5,415 nt of DNA from an uncultured Erysipelotrichaceae bacterium (GTDB lineage Bacteria; Bacillota_I; Bacilli_A; Acholeplasmatales; Anaeroplasmataceae), in contig CACZRY010000201.1 of the NCBI GenBank assembly GCA_902783745.1, positions 1 through 5,415 of the forward strand, in the 5' to 3' direction. How positions within the stretch are numbered: the stretch's first letter is position 1; each line of letters opens with the position of its first letter. A program made the position numbers and the translations under genes. The notes below the pieces were generated by a model. The model was given only the letters and a program-made list of their open reading frames with translations, was not told where the DNA came from and ran no database searches. Shown in pieces: positions 1 to 5,169 of the stretch.

Positions 1-1
1 A

Positions 2-79
2 ATTACTTGTAATTTCTGTAATAAGCAATATACTTTTACTGAAGATGATTTAAAAGAATTAATTGACGCAAAGAATTAA
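2..79 (+). CDS. hslO: Hsp33 redox chaperone, C-terminal fragment
   Basis: Only the last 25 codons and the TAA stop (77-79) of this gene are in the window; the rest lies to the left. The fragment starts with Ile-Thr-Cys-Asn-Phe-Cys-Asn, a CxxC pair, followed by an aromatic residue and an acidic stretch (Thr-Glu-Asp-Asp-Leu) before the end. This matches the C-terminal redox switch of Hsp33, where a CxC and a CxxC bind zinc in the reduced, inactive cytosolic chaperone. Oxidation releases the zinc and unfolds the region to activate holdase function. Only the second cysteine pair is visible here, so the upstream CxC and the substrate-binding domain are not seen. The gene converges on the exonuclease gene of the alaS operon and shares its terminator. 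The identification rests on a short but characteristic tail; another zinc-ribbon protein is a less likely alternative. Confidence 0.72.
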   Translation: MTCNFCNKQYTFTEDDLKELIDAKN

Positions 80-85
80 AAAAAC

Positions 86-127
86 AACCCATAAGATTTT
101 TTACTAAAAAGTTAAATCTTATGGGTT
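86..127. terminator. Bidirectional intrinsic terminator between convergent genes
   Basis: A perfect 14-bp inverted repeat pairs 86-99 with 114-127, around a 14-nt loop (100-113) that can form a further 3-bp pairing (103-105 with 110-112). On the plus strand the stem runs into a T-rich stretch (126-133), serving hslO. On the minus strand it is followed by seven consecutive T (positions 84 to 78), serving the alaS operon. It lies 6 nt after the hslO stop and 7 nt after the exonuclease stop. Its position and the T tracts on both sides make a shared terminator the natural reading. Confidence 0.88.
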
Positions 128-134
128 TTATTTA

Positions 135-1001
135 TTATTGAAATGTTTTTCTCATTACATCAATAAATTCATGTTTTTCTATATCGTTTCTAAATGCGTT
201 AAATACTTCTTTTGTTGCCTCGCTATCATCTAAGGCATCATGTATTTGATTATCCTTCTCACCTAAATATGTATTACATACTTTAAATAGACCTGGATCA
301 TTTTTTAATTCATAAAAATTCTTTAAAAGCTGACATAAATTAATAAATCTACATTTAGAATCTAAGCTTGGTTTATTATTGATTTTATATGAATTAGATA
401 ATACAAGCTGATCATTTCTACCATATACAATTATAGCTGGATGATATTTATAAATTATTGAATTAAATTCATCATAAAATTCATCATAGCTTATTGCGTT
501 ATTATTAAAATCATTTATATTTACCTTCAAAAACTCAATTGTTCTATTAGATAGATTTGTATTAATTTTAGGCTTAATATATTTATCATATCTATATATT
601 TCATTTAGATTTGAATCACATACAATAAAACCTGCTTGTATCATTTCTGTCACATAACCCTTGCCACTATATTGATATGATGGCATTGTCATTTCTAAAT
701 CTAAAAACATAAGATAATCTAAGCTATTTAAAACAGAATATAAACTCTTAGATACAGTTGCCTTATCATAATATATTTTTATATCATTTTTTCCTAAGGC
801 AGAAATCTGATTAATGTAAGAAATTGGGTGTGCTAAAAAACGGCCCTTCTTTTGAAGCTTTTCATCATCATATACTATATCGATAAAATTATCTTGATAT
901 AAGTATCTTTTGAATGTATTCATTTGGCTGTTATAAAAATAAAAGAATTCAATTTTCTTATAAGTTTTTATTCCTATAACTTTTTGATCTAATTCGATCA
1001 T
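135..1001 (-). CDS. DEDDh-family 3'-5' exonuclease domain protein with extra N-terminal region
   Basis: This is a predicted 288-residue protein with a C-terminal DnaQ/RNase T-type exonuclease fold. Numbering from the ATG at 1001, the visible motifs are Exo I Phe-Leu-Asp-Leu-Glu (D101, E103), Exo II Gly-Arg-Asn-Asp (D197), and Exo III His-Asp-Ala-Leu-Asp-Asp (H254, D259). All four metal-binding acids and the catalytic histidine are present, so it should be an active, two-metal exonuclease on DNA or RNA; the substrate cannot be read from the sequence. The first ~92 residues precede the nuclease domain, are rich in Tyr, Phe and Lys, and were not recognised. The reading frame extends to an ATG at 1028 (297 residues). 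The inner ATG at 1001 is preferred because AGAGGA lies 9 nt upstream, whereas the outer one has only AGGGGA at 11 nt. It is the last gene of the alaS operon. There is no signal peptide or membrane segment, so it is probably cytosolic. Confidence 0.85.
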   Translation of the reverse strand: MIELDQKVIGIKTYKKIEFFYFYNSQMNTFKRYLYQDNFIDIVYDDEKLQKKGRFLAHPISYINQISALGKNDIKIYYDKATVSKSLYSVLNSLDYLMFLDLEMTMPSYQYSGKGYVTEMIQAGFIVCDSNLNEIYRYDKYIKPKINTNLSNRTIEFLKVNINDFNNNAISYDEFYDEFNSIIYKYHPAIIVYGRNDQLVLSNSYKINNKPSLDSKCRFINLCQLLKNFYELKNDPGLFKVCNTYLGEKDNQIHDALDDSEATKEVFNAFRNDIEKHEFIDVMRKTFQ

Positions 1002-1010
1002 ATGAATAAG

Positions 1011-1016
1011 TCCTCT
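1011..1016 (-). promoter_or_regulatory. Ribosome-binding site favouring the inner exonuclease start
   Basis: AGAGGA on the minus strand lies 9 nt before the ATG at 1001. It sits inside the reading frame if translation starts at the outer ATG (1028). This spacing matches that of alaS and trmR in the same operon, which is the main reason for choosing the shorter protein. The outer start has AGGGGA with 11-nt spacing and cannot be excluded. Confidence 0.5.
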
Positions 1017-1043
1017 TATTCGCTTCATAGAATTACCATTCCC

Positions 1044-1652
1044 CTACTTTTTTATAGAAATTGCCATTCCATCACCTATATCATATATAGATGTATTATA
1101 ATTATCATTTGATAATAAATATTCATGGAACATATTAAGCTTTCTAACAAGACCTCTTAATCCTCTTGTCATTTCTTCTAGGTTTTTGTTTTCAACCATT
1201 CCATGGAATAGCATATTGTCACATATAACAATTCCTTCATCACATAAATTCTTTGTATATATTTCAAAGAATTTTTGATATTGAGCCTTTGCGGCATCAA
1301 TAAATAATAAATCAATTTTAATACCACTAATTAATGGATATGCTTCTAAAGCATCTTTAAATATAATATGGATTCTATCATCAAAACCAGCTTCTTCTAT
1401 ATTCTTTTTTGCCTCTTCATACATTACTTTATCACGCTCAATTGTATATACTTCTTTTGCGCCAGCCTTAATCATTCTTATTGCAGAATAACCTATTGCT
1501 GTACCTACTTCTAATATAACATTTGGCTTTTTTATTCTAATAATAGATTCTAAGAATGATAAGCCTTCATCTTGAATAATAGGTACAGAATTATTTTTTG
1601 CATATTCTTTTAATTTTAAATCTAGTGAATCAAAATATAAATTATTCTCCAT
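1044..1652 (-). CDS. trmR: O-methyltransferase, probable tRNA 5-hydroxyuridine methyltransferase (TrmR/YrrM-like)
   Basis: This is a 202-residue SAM-dependent class I methyltransferase of the catechol O-methyltransferase-like family (methyltransferase family 3). Motif I is Leu-Glu-Val-Gly-Thr-Ala-Ile-Gly-Tyr-Ser (residues 47-56), and the acidic residue after strand 2, which binds the SAM ribose, is E72. The divalent-metal site is visible as D119 (Phe-Ile-Asp-Ala-Ala-Lys) and D145-N146 (Cys-Asp-Asn). The Bacillus subtilis member in the same neighbourhood, YrrM/TrmR, is known to methylate 5-hydroxyuridine at tRNA position 34 to 5-methoxyuridine. That role is transferred here by family and synteny, not shown by the sequence. 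The frame stays open to 1754, but the start at 1652 is chosen: GGAG lies 9 nt upstream, the length fits the family, and the 34 extra codons would overlap the coding region of the DUF1292 gene. The two genes overlap by 11 nt, which suggests translational coupling. The hydroxylase subunits TrhP1/P2 are not in this window. Confidence 0.88.
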   Translation of the reverse strand: MENNLYFDSLDLKLKEYAKNNSVPIIQDEGLSFLESIIRIKKPNVILEVGTAIGYSAIRMIKAGAKEVYTIERDKVMYEEAKKNIEEAGFDDRIHIIFKDALEAYPLISGIKIDLLFIDAAKAQYQKFFEIYTKNLCDEGIVICDNMLFHGMVENKNLEEMTRGLRGLVRKLNMFHEYLLSNDNYNTSIYDIGDGMAISIKK

Positions 1653-1983
1653 CACAATCTTCTCCGCATCCACTGCATCCACTACAATTGCTGCAAGATC
1701 CTCCACATGAACAAGAACCATCATTCTTTTGTTGCATCTGATCGTAATAGTCATTTAAAACTTCTTCAAGCTTCTTCCATTCCTCATCAGATTCAACAGG
1801 TCCTAATTCACCTTGGCTTCCATCTTGTGGATTATATGTTGCGGCACTTAATTCGCCTGATGCTTTAACCTTAAAAACAACATAGTCCTTTTTAAAGTCA
1901 TTATCGTGATATGTGAAAATAATTTCACATTCAACCTTAGTACCATCCTGCTGTTGTAATATTAATAATCTATCGTCCTGCAT
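1642..1983 (-). CDS. yrzB: DUF1292 (YrzB/UPF0473) family protein with a seven-cysteine C-terminal tail
   Basis: This is a 113-residue acidic protein. Residues 1-82 match the DUF1292 family in layout: a short acidic N-terminus, beta-rich segments (Leu-Leu-Ile-Leu at 6-9, Val-Val-Phe-Lys-Val at 35-39), an Ala-Ala-Thr-Tyr-Asn-Pro stretch near residue 50, and a C-terminal helix starting Asp-Glu-Glu-Trp-Lys-Lys (66-71). The family's function is not established; it is commonly found beside ruvX in Bacillota, as here. Residues 88-113 form a low-complexity tail of Cys, Gly, Ser and Asp with cysteines at 91, 93, 97, 100, 103, 106 and 110. The spacing, with several CxxC pairs, looks suited to metal or cluster binding, but that is inference. 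The start at 1983 has AGGAGG 5 nt upstream, and the ruvX stop codon overlaps that site. The stop TAA (1644-1642) lies downstream of the trmR start, giving an 11-nt overlap. No signal peptide or membrane segment is seen. Confidence 0.85.
   Translation of the reverse strand: MQDDRLLILQQQDGTKVECEIIFTYHDNDFKKDYVVFKVKASGELSAATYNPQDGSQGELGPVESDEEWKKLEEVLNDYYDQMQQKNDGSCSCGGSCSNCSGCSGCGEDCDGE
1662..1665 (-). promoter_or_regulatory. Ribosome-binding site that sets the trmR start
   Basis: GGAG on the minus strand is 9 nt before the ATG at 1652. It lies inside the last codons of the upstream DUF1292 gene (Gly-Glu within the Cys-rich tail). It supports the 202-residue product over the 236-residue open frame. 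Confidence 0.65.
1666..1683 (-). repeat. 9-bp perfect tandem repeat, two copies, in the Cys-rich tail
   Basis: The minus-strand unit AGTGGATGC occurs twice in a row (1683-1675 and 1674-1666) and encodes Ser-Gly-Cys twice. It is in frame and suggests that the tail grew by slippage or duplication of a Cys-containing triplet of codons. Confidence 0.7.
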
Positions 1984-1992
1984 AATATCCTC

Positions 1993-2421
1993 CTATAACG
2001 AAGAATTACGGTCAAGATAACCCTGTAAAATTACTACCGCAGCCATCTCATCCTTCTTTTCGTGTCTTTTTTTTCTAGAAAAATTACCTTCAATCATTGC
2101 TTTATCAACAATAACTGTAGTTAATCTTTCATCTTCTAAGAAAACTTCTATTTTGTTTTCTGATAATTCAATCAATTGATTTTTAAAATCAGAAGAGATT
2201 TGGGCACGAATGCCAAAATCTCCATTCATGTGTCTTGGTAGTCCTAAAACTACCTTAGACACATTTTCTTTTTTACAAATTTCAACTACTTTATTGGCAC
2301 ACCATGAATAATTATCCTCATTAAAGCGTAGAGTATCATAGCTTCTTGCAATAAATCCTAATTCATCAGATATTGCAATACCACATGTTCTACTTCCTAA
2401 ATCTAAGCCAATATATTTCAT
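1993..2421 (-). CDS. ruvX: Pre-16S rRNA nuclease / putative Holliday junction resolvase (YqgF/RuvX)
   Basis: This is a 142-residue protein with the RNase H-like fold of the YqgF family, near the usual family length of about 140. Family motifs are clear: Gly-Leu-Asp-Leu-Gly-Ser-Arg-Thr-Cys-Gly at 5-14, with the first catalytic Asp at D7; Leu-Gly-Leu-Pro-Arg at 59-63 with Asn-Gly-Asp at 66-68; Glu-Asp-Glu-Arg-Leu-Thr-Thr at 96-102; and Lys-Asp-Glu-Met-Ala-Ala at 123-128, with the last acidic residue D124. The E. coli homologue is known for maturation of the 16S rRNA 5' end; a role in Holliday junction resolution was proposed earlier from fold similarity. The ATG shares one base with the alaS stop (TAATG at 2423-2419), and AGGAAG lies 7 nt upstream inside the end of alaS, so translation is probably coupled. 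Its own TAG stop overlaps the ribosome-binding site of the next gene. It is cytosolic and appears intact. Confidence 0.95.
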   Translation of the reverse strand: MKYIGLDLGSRTCGIAISDELGFIARSYDTLRFNEDNYSWCANKVVEICKKENVSKVVLGLPRHMNGDFGIRAQISSDFKNQLIELSENKIEVFLEDERLTTVIVDKAMIEGNFSRKKRHEKKDEMAAVVILQGYLDRNSSL

Positions 2422-5033
2422 TAAAATACTTCCTTAACATGAGCTAAAGCTTCTAATACCTTAGATGAATCTTTTCCGCCGGCTTGAGCCATATCAGGCT
2501 TGCCTCCTCCACCACCACCAGTAATCTTAGTAGCTTCTTTTACAATTAATGATGCATTAAATGGTTCTTTTGCAGCACATACAAATGTTACCTTTTCACC
2601 ATTTACTGATGCAAGTAAAACATAATCTAAGCCCTTATTATTCTTTAATGCTGATGCCATATCCTTTATAACATTAATATCTGTTGTATCAACCTTAACT
2701 AAAAGCTTATTAGATTCGATTAATGAATCAAATTGATCTAAGCCCTTTAATGCTTGGCTACTCTTCTTTTGCATATATTCTTTTTCTAATTCCTTAGAAG
2801 CATTTTGAATAGCCTGTAATCTTTCTTTTAATGCTAAAACATAACGATATCCTTCAACATCAATTTCTTTTTCATTATAATTAAACTTTAATTCAATGCC
2901 TTCCTTTGATGCCTTATTAATTGTTTCTTCTGCCTTAGCTTTAATTACCTCAATTGTATCTAATATATTCTTTTGAGATGCAATTACATACTTCATTGCA
3001 TCATTAGATGTTGCAGCTTGCATACGGAAAACACCAGAACCAATTGATTCAACATTATAAATCTCAAACTTTTCAACCTCAGATGTATTATCAACGTGTG
3101 TACCTGCACAGAATTCCTTAGATACACCCATATCAACTACTCTAACAACCTTACCATATTTTTCTGAGAATAATGACATTGCGCCAAGCTTCTTAGCTTC
3201 TTCAATAGGTAAAACATGAGTTACAACCTGATGCTTTTCATTAATATATTGGTTAACAATATCTTCAATCTTAATAATTTCTTCATCTGTTAATGCATTA
3301 TAGTTATTGAAGTCAAAACGACAATATTCACTACATACTTGAGAACCTTGCTGATGTGCATGACTTCCAACAACAGCTTGTAATGCACTTTGGAATAAGT
3401 GAGCTGCAGAGTGATTCTTACGAGTTAAATTTCTATTATCCTTATCAACTTCTGCAAATACCATATCACCAACTGTAAATGGATTCTCTTCTAATATATG
3501 TAAGTGTTGTCCATTAGGCATCTTTATTACATCAATTACAGGAATCTCATTTAAAGTACCCTTATCACATAACTGTCCACCTGAGAATGCATAGAATGGA
3601 GTTTCATCTAATACAACACCATTACCAAATACTGCGATAACCTTTGCATATTGGTTTGTACAATTATATCCAGAGAATTTAGATTCCATCTTAAAATCCA
3701 TAAATGCCTTATTTTGGCCCTTCATAGATTCGTTTTCTCCTCTAGCTTTTCTTGCACGTTCCTTTTGTTGATTTAAGAAATTCTTAAATCCTTCCTCATC
3801 AACCTTAAAGCCTTTTTCTTCTGCAGCTTCAATTGTTAATTCAATAGGGAAGCCATATGTATCATATAATGTGAATGCATCCTCACCTGAAATAACCTTT
3901 GAAGTTGTTTTATCACAAATATCTTGTAATTTCTTTTCACCTTGAGTTAATGTTTGTAAGAATTTTTCTTCTTCTTGAGTAATAATCTTCTTACAAATAT
4001 CCTTCTTTTCATGTAGATATGGATAGAATGGATCCATAATTTCAATAACTACATCTACTAATTCTGCCATAAATGGCTTATTAATACCTAATGATTTAGC
4101 ATATTTAGAAGCTCTTCTTAATACTCTTCTTAATACATAACCTCTACCTTCATTAGATAAAGTTGCACCATCTGCTACCGCAAATGTTACTGTTCTTACA
4201 TGGTCAGCAATAACCTTAAATGCCATTTGACCAGTATATTTAACCTTAGATATTTCTTCAACCTTCTTAATAATTGGTAAGAATAGGTCTGTATCATAGT
4301 TAGTATCTACACCCTGCATAACACAGCATAATCTTTCAAGACCACATCCTGTATCAATATTCTTATGAGGTAATTCTTTATAATTTTCTCTTTTAACACC
4401 AATCTTAGAGTTATACTGAGAGAATACGATATTCCAAATTTCAATGAATCTATCGTTTTCGATATCATCACGAATTAATTCAGGTCCTCTCTTATCATAT
4501 TTTTCTCCACGGTCATAAAACATTTCTGTATCAGGACCACATGGACCTTCTCCAATTTCCCAGAAGTTACCATCTAATGGAATTAGGTGGTCTTCTTTAA
4601 TACCAGCCTTCATCCAAGTTTCTTTTGTTTCAATATCTTTTGTGTAATAAGTGATATATAATTTTTCTTTATCAAAGCCAAACCATTCTTCACTAAATAA
4701 TAATTCAGTTGCCCAAGGAATTACATCCTTCTTAAAATAATCTCCAATAGAGAAATTACCAAGCATTTCAAAGAATGTATGGTGTCTTGCAGTCTTTCCT
4801 ACATTTTCAATATCATTTGTTCTAATACACTTTTGTGCATTTGTGATTCTTGGATTTTCAGGAACCACTGAACCATCAAAATACTTCTTTAATGGTGTTA
4901 CACCAGCATTTGTCCATAATAATGTTGGATCATTTACAGGAACAAGTGATGCAGAAGGCTCTACCTGATGTCCCTTTGACTTGAAGAAATCAAGCCACAT
5001 TTGTCTAATTTGAGCTGAAGTCATATATTTCAT
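2421..5033 (-). CDS. alaS: Alanine--tRNA ligase
   Basis: AlaRS charges tRNA-Ala with alanine in the cytosol using ATP and also hydrolyses mischarged Ser- or Gly-tRNA-Ala. At 870 residues it has full family length. Domains in order: the class II catalytic core, with motif 1 around residues 24-45, motif 2 at about 69-92 (Arg-Thr-Asn-Asp-Ile, then Arg-His-His-Thr-Phe-Phe-Glu-Met-Leu-Gly-Asn-Phe) and motif 3 at 294-307 (Asn-Glu-Gly-Arg-Gly-Tyr-Val-Leu-Arg-Arg); the tRNA-recognition helical region; the editing domain, with H541 and H545 (His-Ser-Ala-Ala-His) and C642 and H646 (Cys-Ala-Gly-Thr-His); and the C-Ala domain with a six-glycine run at 839-844 followed by Lys-Pro-Asp-Met-Ala-Gln-Ala-Gly-Gly. 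All four editing-site metal ligands are present. Residue F483 stands in Phe-Tyr-Ala-Phe-Ser-Gly-Gly-Gln, where Glu is usual. The ATG at 5033 has AGGAGG 9 nt upstream; the Met at codon 4 would be 18 nt away. It is the first gene of the operon. Confidence 0.99.
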   Translation of the reverse strand: MKYMTSAQIRQMWLDFFKSKGHQVEPSASLVPVNDPTLLWTNAGVTPLKKYFDGSVVPENPRITNAQKCIRTNDIENVGKTARHHTFFEMLGNFSIGDYFKKDVIPWATELLFSEEWFGFDKEKLYITYYTKDIETKETWMKAGIKEDHLIPLDGNFWEIGEGPCGPDTEMFYDRGEKYDKRGPELIRDDIENDRFIEIWNIVFSQYNSKIGVKRENYKELPHKNIDTGCGLERLCCVMQGVDTNYDTDLFLPIIKKVEEISKVKYTGQMAFKVIADHVRTVTFAVADGATLSNEGRGYVLRRVLRRASKYAKSLGINKPFMAELVDVVIEIMDPFYPYLHEKKDICKKIITQEEEKFLQTLTQGEKKLQDICDKTTSKVISGEDAFTLYDTYGFPIELTIEAAEEKGFKVDEEGFKNFLNQQKERARKARGENESMKGQNKAFMDFKMESKFSGYNCTNQYAKVIAVFGNGVVLDETPFYAFSGGQLCDKGTLNEIPVIDVIKMPNGQHLHILEENPFTVGDMVFAEVDKDNRNLTRKNHSAAHLFQSALQAVVGSHAHQQGSQVCSEYCRFDFNNYNALTDEEIIKIEDIVNQYINEKHQVVTHVLPIEEAKKLGAMSLFSEKYGKVVRVVDMGVSKEFCAGTHVDNTSEVEKFEIYNVESIGSGVFRMQAATSNDAMKYVIASQKNILDTIEVIKAKAEETINKASKEGIELKFNYNEKEIDVEGYRYVLALKERLQAIQNASKELEKEYMQKKSSQALKGLDQFDSLIESNKLLVKVDTTDINVIKDMASALKNNKGLDYVLLASVNGEKVTFVCAAKEPFNASLIVKEATKITGGGGGGKPDMAQAGGKDSSKVLEALAHVKEVF

Positions 5034-5042
5034 AATTTTATT

Positions 5043-5048
5043 CCTCCT
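5043..5048 (-). promoter_or_regulatory. Strong ribosome-binding site of alaS
   Basis: A perfect AGGAGG on the minus strand lies 9 nt before the alaS ATG at 5033. The leader hairpin at 5049-5066 ends at the base next to it, so folding of the leader could affect access to this site. Confidence 0.85.
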
Positions 5049-5066
5049 TAATGGGTTTACCCATTA
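5049..5066 (-). promoter_or_regulatory. Inverted repeat / leader hairpin upstream of alaS
   Basis: TAATGGGT (5049-5056) and ACCCATTA (5059-5066) are perfect complements around a 2-nt centre. As RNA this gives a stem of about 7 bp with a 4-nt TAAA loop in the alaS leader. It starts about 10 nt after the likely transcription start and abuts the AGGAGG site. It has no T tract after it, so it is not a terminator. It could be an RNA element affecting translation or mRNA stability, or a DNA operator just downstream of the promoter. The structure is seen; the role is inferred. Confidence 0.55.
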
Positions 5067-5083
5067 GACACTTAAACATTTTC

Positions 5084-5112
5084 ATTATATCAAAAACGGG
5101 TGTCAATATCAA
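5084..5112 (-). promoter_or_regulatory. Sigma-A-type promoter of the alaS operon
   Basis: On the minus strand a perfect TATAAT (-10, at 5089-5084) is preceded by TTGATA (-35, at 5112-5107) with an optimal 17-bp spacer. A consensus TTGACA (5106-5101) directly follows the TTGATA, but it would leave only 11 bp to the -10 and is unlikely to act with it. The expected start is near 5077, giving a leader of about 44 nt. The promoter lies between the terminator of the upstream gene and alaS, as expected for an independent operon. Confidence 0.85.
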
Positions 5113-5140
5113 TGATGAAAGCAATTTCTAGGCAACATAT

Positions 5141-5169
5141 AAATAAAAATCCATAGTTAACTATGGATT
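5141..5169 (-). terminator. Intrinsic terminator of the gene upstream of alaS
   Basis: A 9-bp perfect stem (5169-5161 with 5156-5148) and a TTAA loop form a 22-nt palindrome. On the minus strand the T-rich tail TTTTTATTT spans 5149-5141 and includes the last two bases of the stem. The last two bases of the upstream gene's TAA stop lie within the stem. The arrangement separates that gene from the alaS promoter 29 nt further on. The stem has few G-C pairs, so termination may be incomplete. Confidence 0.75.

Noticed and set aside
1653..1754. N-terminal extension of the methyltransferase frame up to an ATG at 1754
   Set aside because: These 34 codons lie wholly within the DUF1292 coding region in another frame, do not resemble the start of the methyltransferase family, and a GGAG site supports the ATG at 1652.
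2409..2421. Identical first 11 bases of ruvX and alaS (ATGAAATATAT) as a repeat or duplication
   Set aside because: The match is short, AT-rich and ends at once; both simply encode Met-Lys-Tyr, so chance is enough.
2496..2520. Run of GGN codons near the alaS 3' end as a low-complexity artefact or frameshift site
   Set aside because: It encodes the conserved glycine-rich segment of the C-Ala domain followed by Lys-Pro-Asp-Met-Ala-Gln, and the frame continues normally to the stop.
5049..5066. Intrinsic terminator or attenuator in the alaS leader
   Set aside because: No T tract follows the stem on the minus strand; the next bases are the AGGAGG ribosome-binding site.
5101..5106. TTGACA as the functional -35 of the alaS promoter
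   Set aside because: It would leave only 11 bp to the TATAAT; the adjacent TTGATA has the standard 17-bp spacing.
5034..5141. T-box riboswitch upstream of alaS
   Set aside because: A strong promoter with a 17-bp spacer leaves only about 44 nt of leader, with no T-box motif, specifier stem or terminator/antiterminator pair.
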